Assembly (NCBI GenBank): GCA_905182495.1
Contig: CAJJBU010000011.1
Span: 1 to 57,455, forward strand
Direction of reading: 5' to 3'
Length of the DNA: 57,455 nucleotides
From: Flavobacteriales bacterium UBA952
GTDB lineage: Bacteria; Bacteroidota; Bacteroidia; Flavobacteriales_D; Crocinitomicaceae
The first letter of the stretch is position 1. Each line of letters begins with the position of its first letter. This document shows, one piece after another, positions 45,368-55,400 of this stretch. The notes under the pieces are model-generated. The model saw nothing but the letters and a program-made list of their open reading frames with translations, was not told where the DNA came from and did no database searches. The position numbers and the translations under genes were made by a program.

Positions 45368-48300
45368 ATGTTACGTTATATTTATATGCAAAAAGTCTTT
45401 GCCTTCTTTATATTCTTAAGCTTTTCATTAAGCTTTCATGCCTCGCATGTCATGGGAGGGGAAATAACATGGCGTTGTAGCGGAGCAAATACCTATGAAT
45501 TTCAACTGGTATTCTACAGAGATTGTAACGGAGCAGAGGTTAATATTGTTTCTGAAGACCTCAGGGTCTGGAACCACCCCATATTATCTTCGATTATTTT
45601 AAATTTTATTTCGAGAGAGGACATATCCCCTACTTGCACTGTCGTTGCTGGGTCTCCATCGATGCTTGAATGCGGAACTGGTAGTGCCTCTGGAAACGGA
45701 GTAGGTGCAATTGAACGAATCACCTATCGAAGCAGCCCAATAACGATAGAAGGTATACCACCATCTGAAGGTTGGATTTTTACTTATGAAAATTTCTCAA
45801 GAAGTAATGCGCTTAGTAATATTTCTGACCCCGCATCATTTGGAATTACCTTAGCGGCGAAAATGTATGTGAACTTAAATAGCACCTCAAATTCTTGCAC
45901 GGACTCCTCTCCAAACTTTTTACAACCCCCTCATTTTGTGACTTGTGCCGGTTCAGAATACAGATACAACATGAACGCCATTGATCCCGATCTAGATTCA
46001 CTACATTTTCAATTTGGCATTCCCTATGACTATTTCCCAACGGGAAGCTACAACCCTCCTAGCAACCCAGCTCCAGTTCCATTCGAACCAGGGTTTTCAT
46101 ACAACTCACCAACGCCTGATCCGAATATTGACCCGAATAATATCGCTGCAACAATAGACCCATCCACCGGTGAGATCGTTTTTACAAGTTTTACAATTGG
46201 CAATTATAATATTAAAGTAAGCGTTCAGTCTTATAGGAATGGTATTTTAATATCGGAAGTAGAAAGAGAGATGCAGGTGGTTGTACTGCCTTGCTCAGAA
46301 GATAACGAAGCTCCTGCTATCTTAGCACCCTTCGCAGGTGATTCATTTGAAACAACGGTTAGTGCTGGTGACTTTATTAACTTTGACATACTGGCTACGG
46401 ATTTAGATTTACTACAAGACGGGACATCTCAAAATGTGGTTATCAGTGCATCAGGGCCCATGTTCGGTACAGGATACATAAACCCTACAGGATGTGATAT
46501 TGAACCTTGCGCTACCTTAAACGACCTCCCTCCTATTCAAGCTCCTATAAACGCTACCGCTACTTTTACTTGGCAAACTACTTGTGACCATCTTGTCAAT
46601 CAGTTTGGAGGAGTTTCAGAAACAATTCCCTATGATTTTGTATTCAAGGTTCAGGACAACTTCTGTCAAGTACCTAAAATTACATATGCTACAATCAGAA
46701 TCAATGTCATTAACCCAGGTGTTCTAAGCGCACCGAGCATAGATTGTATTCAAACAGATGAAAGTGGCAACCGCACCATTTATTGGACCCCCTCCCTGGA
46801 TCCTACAGGATCATTTGTTGAATACAACCTCTACTCTGTTCAAAATGGTTTTATCGATGTGATTACCGATATTACAACGAGTAACTATACGGTAAGTACT
46901 TCTGCATTTTCACAGGACTATTATTTATCTGTTACATCAGGTTGTAATGGAAATACAATAACCTATTCTGATACAGTAGCGAACATCGTATTAAGTCTAA
47001 ACAACCCTGGAAATGGAACCGCGTTATTAACATGGAACCCACCGTCAAATGAGCCCTTGCCTAACTCAGGAGCTTACTATCACATCTATAAAGAGTATCC
47101 AACAGCTACTTTTACCTTAATAGATAGTGTGCCCATAGGTACTCATATGTACATAGACACCATTGAACTATGTTCGGCATTTCTGAATTATCAAATTGTA
47201 CTACCCGGAACATTTTGTGACTTCACATCGAACGTTGTAGGTGACTTTTATGAAGACCTACTGACTCCTGACATCCCAATCATCTATTCGGTTGGAATTG
47301 ATACAGCAACCTCTTTAATGGTACTTGAATGGAATCAAAACCCACAGAGTGACACTTACGGTTATGTCATTTATACATTTGATGAAAATGGAATTCTATT
47401 TGAGCTCGACACGGTTTGGGGATTAGAATCCACTAATTATTCTTATGCAATTTCATTTGAAGATGGTCCATTTACATATTCCGTTGCAGCATTTGACTCA
47501 TGTGAAACGAGCTCGACGCCAGTTACCTTTCAGACCAGTGCAAAAGCTCCACTTCATACAAGTATGGTTTCTGAATCAATAGTATACATGTGTGAACAAG
47601 AAGCTGTGATTACGTGGACGGAATACGAAGGGAGCCAAACCGATTTTTATGAAATATGGAGTCTTTCTAATGGCGTTTGGAATTTAGAGGAAATAACAGA
47701 AGAAACTTCTGTTACTATCCCCGTAAATGGAAACCAGAGTTATACGTTATTTATAAATTCAATTTTCACTGATGGGCACAACGCTTTTTCCTCACCAACA
47801 TCGTTTATTGTACCCATTGCAGGTTCACCGAATTATAATTATTTAAAATTGGTCACCGTTATTGATGGAAACATTGAGCTTTATCAATATATCGATGAAT
47901 CCGTTGGGATCACGGAAATTATTTTTCAAAGAAGAGAATATAACGGAGGGTTTCAAGAAATCGGAAGGTCAGATGCAAATGGGGATGTTGTCTTTTTCCT
48001 TGATGAGGATGCCGAAACTGAATTTCAAGCATGGGAATACAGAACTAAATATATAGATAGCTGTAATTTCGAAGGTGCATATTCTAATCCCGCCAAAACC
48101 ATATTTTTAGAAGGTTCCGCAGATGATTATGATTACATCAATACACTTTCATGGTCTGACTATGAAGGTTTCGATGGAGATTTAACTACTTACAATTTAT
48201 ACCGCTCAATAAACGGGGAATATGACCCCGGTCCTATTGCCACTTTCACACCAGATGATAAAGAATATATTGATGACATAAATGATCTAGGCGTGCAATC

Positions 48301-48673
48301 CAAGGTGTGTTATTACATTGAGGGTGTAGAAGCATTTAATACTTATAACTTTTCTGAAATAAGTCGTTCGAATGAACTATGCCTTAGTTATAGCTCCAAA
48401 ATATTTATACCTAATGCGTTTACACCAAATGGAATTAATCCCCTATTTATTCCTATTGTATCCCACATTAAGGCTGATACTTACCACCTAACTATTATTA
48501 ACCGATGGGGACAGGAGGTTTTTGAGAGTTTTGATCAAAATGAGGGCTGGGATGGAAAATTACAAAGCAATGGTAAAAATGCGACAAACGACATCTATGT
48601 CTACCTATTTGAAGCTGAAGATGATGATGGGAACTTTATTCAAAAAAGAGGATTTGTCTCCTTAATTGAGTAA
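45368..48673 (+). CDS. Large secreted protein with type B T9SS (gliding-motility) C-terminal domain
   Basis: A 1101-residue exported protein. Signal peptide about 7-26 if the start is the second ATG at 45386. The mature N-terminus SHVMGGEITWRCSGANTYEFQLVFYRDC is a recurrent N-terminal module of large Bacteroidota surface proteins. The body has beta-rich repeat modules (fibronectin/PKD-like, with many W/Y-spaced strands), and the last 95 residues (IFIPNAFTPNG..., INRWGQEVFESFDQNEGWDG...) are the gliding-motility-associated C-terminal domain that targets the protein to T9SS. Likely a cell-surface adhesin. Its stop overlaps the next start by one base (TAATG). Confidence 0.88.
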   Translation: MLRYIYMQKVFAFFIFLSFSLSFHASHVMGGEITWRCSGANTYEFQLVFYRDCNGAEVNIVSEDLRVWNHPILSSIILNFISREDISPTCTVVAGSPSMLECGTGSASGNGVGAIERITYRSSPITIEGIPPSEGWIFTYENFSRSNALSNISDPASFGITLAAKMYVNLNSTSNSCTDSSPNFLQPPHFVTCAGSEYRYNMNAIDPDLDSLHFQFGIPYDYFPTGSYNPPSNPAPVPFEPGFSYNSPTPDPNIDPNNIAATIDPSTGEIVFTSFTIGNYNIKVSVQSYRNGILISEVEREMQVVVLPCSEDNEAPAILAPFAGDSFETTVSAGDFINFDILATDLDLLQDGTSQNVVISASGPMFGTGYINPTGCDIEPCATLNDLPPIQAPINATATFTWQTTCDHLVNQFGGVSETIPYDFVFKVQDNFCQVPKITYATIRINVINPGVLSAPSIDCIQTDESGNRTIYWTPSLDPTGSFVEYNLYSVQNGFIDVITDITTSNYTVSTSAFSQDYYLSVTSGCNGNTITYSDTVANIVLSLNNPGNGTALLTWNPPSNEPLPNSGAYYHIYKEYPTATFTLIDSVPIGTHMYIDTIELCSAFLNYQIVLPGTFCDFTSNVVGDFYEDLLTPDIPIIYSVGIDTATSLMVLEWNQNPQSDTYGYVIYTFDENGILFELDTVWGLESTNYSYAISFEDGPFTYSVAAFDSCETSSTPVTFQTSAKAPLHTSMVSESIVYMCEQEAVITWTEYEGSQTDFYEIWSLSNGVWNLEEITEETSVTIPVNGNQSYTLFINSIFTDGHNAFSSPTSFIVPIAGSPNYNYLKLVTVIDGNIELYQYIDESVGITEIIFQRREYNGGFQEIGRSDANGDVVFFLDEDAETEFQAWEYRTKYIDSCNFEGAYSNPAKTIFLEGSADDYDYINTLSWSDYEGFDGDLTTYNLYRSINGEYDPGPIATFTPDDKEYIDDINDLGVQSKVCYYIEGVEAFNTYNFSEISRSNELCLSYSSKIFIPNAFTPNGINPLFIPIVSHIKADTYHLTIINRWGQEVFESFDQNEGWDGKLQSNGKNATNDIYVYLFEAEDDDGNFIQKRGFVSLIE

Positions 48674-49635
48674 TGAAAAAACGATTCTTAATCATACAAA
48701 CTGCATTTATTGGTGATGTGATCCTCGCGACACCAGTCATCAACAATTTATTGAGTAATATTCCGGATTTAGAAATTGATGTATTGGTCAAAAAAGAGAA
48801 TGTATCTGTTCTTCAGGGACATAAAGGAATTCACCAAATCTACTGCTTAGATAAGTCAAGAAAAATGAGTTCCTCATTTGAATTGATTCGGCTTTTTAGA
48901 AAAAACAAATATGACACCGTAATTAATCTACATCGCTTTGCTTCATCAGGAATAATCACAACCTTTTCAGGGGCCAAACAAAAAATTGGTTTTGACAAAA
49001 ATCCATTCTCAATATTTTATTCGAAAAAATACGAGCATGTCATAGGTGATGGCACACATGAAGTAGATCGAAACTTGAGACTCATAAGTCAATGGGTGAC
49101 AGATCCATCGAGAAGACCAGACCTAAAGATTGATGAGAACGAAAACGAAAATACTCACGACTTAAAAGAGGAGAAGTATATCTGTCTCGCGCCCGCATCA
49201 GTTTGGGCAACCAAAGAAGCTCCTTTAGAAGTATGGATCAAAACGATACAAAACACCAGTAAAGAAATTAAAGCAATCTATTTACTAGGCGCACCATCAG
49301 ACACTGAGAAGTGCGAAGGACTAGCCAAAGCAACAAAACACAAACAGGTAATTAATCTCTGTGGAAAATTAAATTTGAGGGAATCTGCATCCCTTATGAA
49401 AGATGCGGCGATGAATTACGTGAATGATTCTGCACCTTTACATTTAGCCTCTAGCGTCAATGCACCAGTAACCGTTTTTTTCTGCTCCACTTCGCCTTCT
49501 TTCGGATTTGGACCTCTTTCATCAAATTCATCAATTATTGAAGTTCGAAATTTAGACTGCAAGCCATGCGGACTGCACGGACACAAGAACTGTCCCAAAG
49601 GACATTTTAGGTGCGGTAAAGAGCTCCTTAATTAA
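48673..49635 (+). CDS. Glycosyltransferase family 9 (heptosyltransferase-like)
   Basis: A 320-residue GT9-family glycosyltransferase, normally adding heptose (or another sugar) to LPS core. It starts RFLIIQTAFIGDVILATPV, has an APASVWATKEAPLEVW segment in place of the usual P...W.K.W, and a VNDSAPLHLASSVNAPVTVFF donor-binding motif near 250-275. The C-terminal segment has a cysteine cluster (CKPCGLHGHKNCPKGHFRC) typical of GT9. The start overlaps the preceding T9SS gene by one base. Its stop overlaps the convergent sucC stop by 4 bases (TTAA at 49632-49635). Confidence 0.88.
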   Translation: MKKRFLIIQTAFIGDVILATPVINNLLSNIPDLEIDVLVKKENVSVLQGHKGIHQIYCLDKSRKMSSSFELIRLFRKNKYDTVINLHRFASSGIITTFSGAKQKIGFDKNPFSIFYSKKYEHVIGDGTHEVDRNLRLISQWVTDPSRRPDLKIDENENENTHDLKEEKYICLAPASVWATKEAPLEVWIKTIQNTSKEIKAIYLLGAPSDTEKCEGLAKATKHKQVINLCGKLNLRESASLMKDAAMNYVNDSAPLHLASSVNAPVTVFFCSTSPSFGFGPLSSNSSIIEVRNLDCKPCGLHGHKNCPKGHFRCGKELLN

Positions 49636-50843
49636 GCCAGTACCTCTTTCACCTTGTCAGCTGCCTCTTGAAGAAGAACTGCTGATTGAACATTTAATCC
49701 AGAATCGTCAATTAATTTTTTAGCTTCAACCGCATTTGTACCTTGCAGCCTTACTATAATGGGAACAGGTATTTGGCCCATGTTATGATAAGCATCTACA
49801 ACTCCTTGAGCGACTCGATCACATCTAACAATTCCTCCGAAAATGTTAATTAAAATAGCCTTTACGTTTGGATCTTTAAGTATGATATGAAATGCCTTTT
49901 CAACACGTTCCGCATTAGCAGTACCACCAACATCTAAAAAGTTTGCTGGGTTTCCACCTGAAAGTTTTATGATATCCATAGTTGCCATTGCCAAACCAGC
50001 ACCGTTCACCATACATCCCACATTTCCGTCAAGCTTTACAAAATTCAAACCAACCTCATCAGCTTCTACCTCCGTTGGATCTTCCTCTGATTTGTCACGC
50101 ATCTCAGCATATTCAGGGTGGCGAAACAATCCATTACCATCTAGGGTTACTTTTGAATCAACTGCAATGATTTTATCATCGGAAGTTTTAAATAAAGGGT
50201 TTATTTCAAACATGGAAGCATCTATACCAATATAAGCATTGTATAAGCAGCCAACGAAACGTACCATTCCTTTAAAAGCTGTACCTGAAAGACCTAAATT
50301 AAATGCGATTTTACGAGCTTGAAAACCTTGCAAGCCTATATGTGGATCAATAAATTCTTTATAAATTTTATCTGGGGTATGCTCGGCTACATGCTCGATA
50401 TCCATTCCTCCTTCTGTAGAGTAAATGATGACATTTTTACCTTGGTCACGGTCAAGAAGAACGGACATATAGAATTCCTTGATATCCGATTCACCAGGAT
50501 AATATACATCTTGAGCAATAAGCACCTTGTTTACTTTTTTAGCGACCCCATTTGTTTGAATCGTTTCAAGATGTCCACCTAAGATACCCTTTACCGTTTC
50601 TTCAACTTTATCAATACCTTTAGCAAGAACAACACCGTGAGACCCTGTTTCTTCAACAGTTCCTTTCCCTCTGCCTCCTGCATGAATTTGAGCTTTAACA
50701 ACAAACCAACTTGTGCCTGTTTCATCACTCAGCTTTTGAGCCGCACTAACAGCGTCCTCAACTCGGTCAATGACTACCCCTTCTTGGATAGCGACACCAT
50801 AACTTTTTAAGATTGCTTTTCCTTGATACTCGTGTAAATTCAT
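49632..50843 (-). CDS. sucC: Succinyl-CoA synthetase beta subunit (ADP-forming)
   Basis: TCA-cycle enzyme subunit of 403 residues that binds the nucleotide and CoA with SucD. An ATP-grasp N-terminal domain (MNLHEYQGKAILKSYGV, KAQIHAGGRGKG) is followed by the C-terminal CoA-ligase fold (LNFVKLDGNVGCMVNGAGLAMATMDII, NIFGGIVRCD). All motifs are intact and the length is within the usual range. sucD is not adjacent. It is 64 bases downstream of accC on the same strand. Confidence 0.98.
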   Translation of the reverse strand: MNLHEYQGKAILKSYGVAIQEGVVIDRVEDAVSAAQKLSDETGTSWFVVKAQIHAGGRGKGTVEETGSHGVVLAKGIDKVEETVKGILGGHLETIQTNGVAKKVNKVLIAQDVYYPGESDIKEFYMSVLLDRDQGKNVIIYSTEGGMDIEHVAEHTPDKIYKEFIDPHIGLQGFQARKIAFNLGLSGTAFKGMVRFVGCLYNAYIGIDASMFEINPLFKTSDDKIIAVDSKVTLDGNGLFRHPEYAEMRDKSEEDPTEVEADEVGLNFVKLDGNVGCMVNGAGLAMATMDIIKLSGGNPANFLDVGGTANAERVEKAFHIILKDPNVKAILINIFGGIVRCDRVAQGVVDAYHNMGQIPVPIIVRLQGTNAVEAKKLIDDSGLNVQSAVLLQEAADKVKEVLA

Positions 50844-50907
50844 AGCTTATATTTTGTTAGGCAAAATTAATTTATTTAACGGAATAGACCCCTTCTATAT
50901 TCGCTAA

Positions 50908-52395
50908 TTATTTATTTGAATTATTTTTCCAAGAAGAAGTTATTTTTAAGGACCTAAAATCATGATTTTTTAAGGCCACTTCTCTGTCCCAAATTTCATC
51001 TATTGCAGACTCTAAAGCTTTTCCTTCATCCTTTAGTTCTTGATGAAGCAATGAGGTGTCAGGTAAATATTTTTTAATGAAATTGGTATCGAAGTCGCCG
51101 CTTCTAAAGTTAGCATGTTGCAATACGAATTTTCCAAAATCTAAGGTGGTAGAAACCCCTGATATCTGATAATTATCGATCGCATCAATGGTATTGTTTA
51201 TACAAGTCTCCCGGTCTTCGCCCCAAACGACAAGTTTAGCAAGCATCGGGTCATAATAAATAGGAATCTCCATCCCTTGTTCAAAGGCATCATCGACGCG
51301 AATATTGTTTCCTTCTGGCCTTTGATATCGATTTAAAACACCAATATCGGGTGTGAATCCAGTACGTGCGTCTTCTGCATAAACGCGCACCTCGATGGCA
51401 TGTCCATTTATGGTTAAATCACCTTGACTCAATGGAAGCTTTTCCCCTCTTGCAACGCGAACTTGCCATTCAACCAAGTCTACGCCCGTAATTTTTTCTG
51501 TAACAGGATGTTCAACTTGAAGGCGGGTATTCATCTCTAAAAAATAAAAATCAAGAGACGCATCTAATAAAAACTCTACGGTTCCAGCACCCGTATAATC
51601 ACAAGCCTTGCAAACTGCTAATGCCGCCGCACCCATTTCTTCTCGCATCTTTGGAGTCAAAACAACACTCGGGGCCTCCTCTATGACTTTTTGATGACGA
51701 CGTTGAATAGAACATTCACGCTCAAATAAATGAACCATATTACCATGTGTATCCGCAAATACTTGAATTTCTATATGTCGAGGTTTATTGACAAATTTTT
51801 CGATAAAAACGGCATCATCTGAAAAAGAGGACATGGCCTCATTTTGAGCCATTTTCATTTGCTCTTCAAATTCAGCTTCACCTTCAACCAAACGCATTCC
51901 TTTACCACCCCCACCAGCAGAAGCTTTTATAAGCACTGGGTAACCGATTTCCATTGCTATTTCCTTAGCACGCTTGACATCGGTAATGGCCTCGTCGATA
52001 CCAGGAACCAAAGGGACTCCATAACTTTTAACGGCTTGCTTAGCCTTGAGCTTATCCCCCATAACCTCCATCGCTTCTGGAGAGGGACCAATTAAAATAA
52101 CGCCAATCTCTTTTAGCTTTCTAGCGAATTCAGAATTTTCCGAAAGAAAACCATATCCAGGATGCACGGCATCAACCCCTAAATCTTTACAGGCTTTCAA
52201 GATCCTGTCTTGACGTAAATAGCTTTCAGAAGAAGGGCTAGCACCGAGGTGAACAGCTTCATCTGCTTCATCTACATGAGGCGCATTTTTATCGACATCA
52301 GAATATACAGCTACACTCTTGATGTTCATTTTTTTTAAGGTTCTAATCACCCTTCTTGCTATTTCACCTCTATTGGCGATAAGTACTTTTTTCAT
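50908..52395 (-). CDS. accC: Biotin carboxylase subunit of an acyl-CoA carboxylase
   Basis: A 495-residue biotin carboxylase: N-terminal KKVLIANRGEIARRVIRTL, glycine-rich ATP loop KASAGGGGKGMRLV, the FIEKFVNKPRHIEIQVFAD motif, the EMNTRLQVEHPVTE catalytic/biotin-contact motif and an AEDARTGFTPDIG segment. It carboxylates biotin on a separate carrier protein. The C-terminus extends past E. coli AccC by about 45 residues, common in Bacteroidota. Whether it serves acetyl-CoA or propionyl-CoA carboxylase cannot be told; meaB in the same window makes propionyl-CoA use plausible. Confidence 0.92.
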   Translation of the reverse strand: MKKVLIANRGEIARRVIRTLKKMNIKSVAVYSDVDKNAPHVDEADEAVHLGASPSSESYLRQDRILKACKDLGVDAVHPGYGFLSENSEFARKLKEIGVILIGPSPEAMEVMGDKLKAKQAVKSYGVPLVPGIDEAITDVKRAKEIAMEIGYPVLIKASAGGGGKGMRLVEGEAEFEEQMKMAQNEAMSSFSDDAVFIEKFVNKPRHIEIQVFADTHGNMVHLFERECSIQRRHQKVIEEAPSVVLTPKMREEMGAAALAVCKACDYTGAGTVEFLLDASLDFYFLEMNTRLQVEHPVTEKITGVDLVEWQVRVARGEKLPLSQGDLTINGHAIEVRVYAEDARTGFTPDIGVLNRYQRPEGNNIRVDDAFEQGMEIPIYYDPMLAKLVVWGEDRETCINNTIDAIDNYQISGVSTTLDFGKFVLQHANFRSGDFDTNFIKKYLPDTSLLHQELKDEGKALESAIDEIWDREVALKNHDFRSLKITSSWKNNSNK

Positions 52396-52407
52396 AGGAT
52401 AAGTTAT

Positions 52408-55400
52408 TTAAGAATCTATTTTGGTTAATCTCCTTTTCTTCTTAAGGAGAAATCTACGTTTGTCTTTAGGCCTGAAAATGTCAAAAAAGTACTGAAGTAA
52501 TTTAAAATCTTTAACATTTGTGAAATCTTCTTGGTAACTAATTCCGGCGCCGTGGTTATAAGCTTTTTGTCCTGATTCATTATTACCCGCATTGTATGTA
52601 TCAGCTTCTCGAAATGCGGTTGCTCTGAATGTTCCAGATTCGTTAATTAAATATTCTACAAATAAATCTCCGACAGGTATATAGCTAGCCTCGTCGCTAT
52701 TGCCCGTGGAATCCTCCTCCAAACCAAAACTACCAGAAAGAATTAACCGATCATTAAAGAACCTTCTAGAAATACCAAATTCGATGAGGTTCAAACCTAC
52801 TAGATCTTTTCCAACAACGGAACTGAAATTTAGGTCATACTCCTCACTTACATCTCCAAGTAATGCATTTACCTGAGACTCCGCAAGATCCATGGCGGCT
52901 GAAGCATGTGCTTCGATGGAGCTATTTAAAGGTTGGAATGACCTCAACAACAGTAGGGAGAAAAACTGTTTGCTCAACTCACTCTCTTCACTCAAGACTT
53001 CATTAAGAAGTGCCTTTCCTGTTTCAGGGGCATTGGGAGCATCAATATCAAAGCTGATTTGAGGAGCAAGTAAGGTTTCGTCTAAATTCAAATAACAAAC
53101 TACATTTTGATTTTTCATTTGCTTACTTTCTTGGTCCGACAAGACCAACTCAGGAGCTAAATCTTTTAGAGATACTTTTTGCAAAGAGAATGATGTAACA
53201 AGTTCAATATCGGCATTATAGGGGTCCCCTGTCCATGAAATTGTAGAACCTTTTTCAATCGCAAAATCTTGTTTGATTAAACCCATCGCAAAATTATAGG
53301 TGCTCCCATCTGAAATTGTATAAGTTCCATTTAAATCAACCTCATAAAAAGGATTGAGTTTCATATTAATAGCACCAAAACCTCGAGCCAGAATTTGATC
53401 CCCACTGGAAGGGTCAAAAATGATGTTTAGCTTGGCCTGGGGCGTTAAATTGAAATTCAAATCTAAATCCAATCCTGAAAAATCAAACTTATCCGCAATT
53501 ATTGCTTCAATATTTACATCACTTTTAAAGTTAACAAATTCAAAATCCTCATCAATCTCTGATGAGCCATACATGGGGAAATTAATTTCCGTATCGTCTT
53601 GAGTTGTGACATTTACGGTAATCATCATGTTGTCTCCGTAACCCGATATATTTGCATTTCCACGACCATATGCCTTTCCGAAATAAGAGTCACCGTCTTT
53701 ATATTTCGTATCGAGCAACAGGAAACGATTCAAAGGTTCATATTGATAAGGGAAGGTCGTATGTTGCTTGGTGATATCGTCCTCAAAATTAATCTGAACA
53801 TCATAAGACCATTCTTTAAAGTTCTTATGGAAAAAAGACCCCACCAAAGACCCTGTATTGCCATACATATCCTTTAATGGAATATTGTTAAGTGCAAATA
53901 AATCCTTTTGAACTTCGATTTCTCCATCCAAAAAATAATCGACCCCTAATAACTCCACCTTTGCACGAACATCATCTAATAAAAGCGAACCCTTTAATTC
54001 TGGATGATGCCATGGACCATCAACGCTTAAAGTACCATCTAGGTTCCCGGAAATGTTTTTAATGACCTCGGGGTCCATCAATGCATTTAAGAATGATATA
54101 TCTGTGTTTTCAAACAATAGGTTCAGGTCTAACTCTTGACTTTTGGTAAAATAAGACCCAAGTATACTAAAGGTTTCCTGTGAATCAACATTCAATTCAC
54201 CACGCATGTTAACGGCATTTTTCAGATTATCCCAACCCGTCCTTAAAAATACATCTCCGATTAATTCATTTGCAACATGAAACGCTTTAAGTGTTAAATC
54301 ACCTATGTAATGGAAGTTTTCATAAGGATTTGAAAACACAGACCAACCAGATAGGACACCTTCAAGACTTCTTTCCAAACCTAAAATGGAGCTTATTTCC
54401 GATACATCAACATAGCGCAAAGCCAAGTATAGTTTATCAAAATCGTTTTCAGATAAACATCCGTTTATTTTAATATTTTGCTCCCCCCGACTTAACTCGA
54501 ATTGTTCGATGTGTATATCTTCAGTAGTAATTGAAAAGTCGGATTCATTTACAATCTCCCAGCGATATGAATCTAAAGAGAAAAAAGAAGGCTGTAATAA
54601 AATATCAATGTGATCCTTATCATGAATAGTTGTATTCCAATTCACTTTTGAAAATTGATCTGTGCCCGGCTCCCAAGAAAGTTGACTTGACAATGTACCC
54701 TCAGTTCCATCCGTATAAAATTCAATTAAGTTAAATTTTAATGAATCTTTGAAGGAAACAAAATCAAGAATATAATCGGCAAAAATACTATCATTATGAA
54801 GACTTTGTTCTCCATACAGACTATTGACTTTCAGGTCGCCAAATTGAATTTCATCTGAACTAAGAACGAGATCTAAATCTTTCGAGAATGCATTGTAAGT
54901 ACCCTGGATTTTTGATAAAGAATCAAGATACAGGCCAGGTATAAAAAAATTGAAGAAGCTATCGGTCATCTTACTTACGACCTCAAACGAGACAACATTG
55001 TTTTCTCGAATAAGAAGCGCCCCATCATCCCGTTTGTCTCCGACCTTTAGGGTCGGGAAGATCACCGCCAAATCATTATAGAAATTTTGAAATAAAGCCT
55101 CCCAATCAAAATCACCAGAAATTTTCGCATCAAAAAAATCACTTACCAATTCATAGGTATACTGCCCTTGATTGGAAGATATATTAATATCTACATACGG
55201 TGCAGTTAAGGTATCAAAACCTCTGTAATAAGAAAGTCCGCTGCAAGAGATGTTTCCACCCCAATCAATCTCTGTAGCCCCATCCAAATCGAAGGTGAAA
55301 GCAGCGGCTAAAACGGAACTATCAGAGGTGTAATTAAGCGCATCAAGATTAATTCTGTTTATTTTCGCCTCTCCTTTATAAGTCCTTGATGTCAAATCAA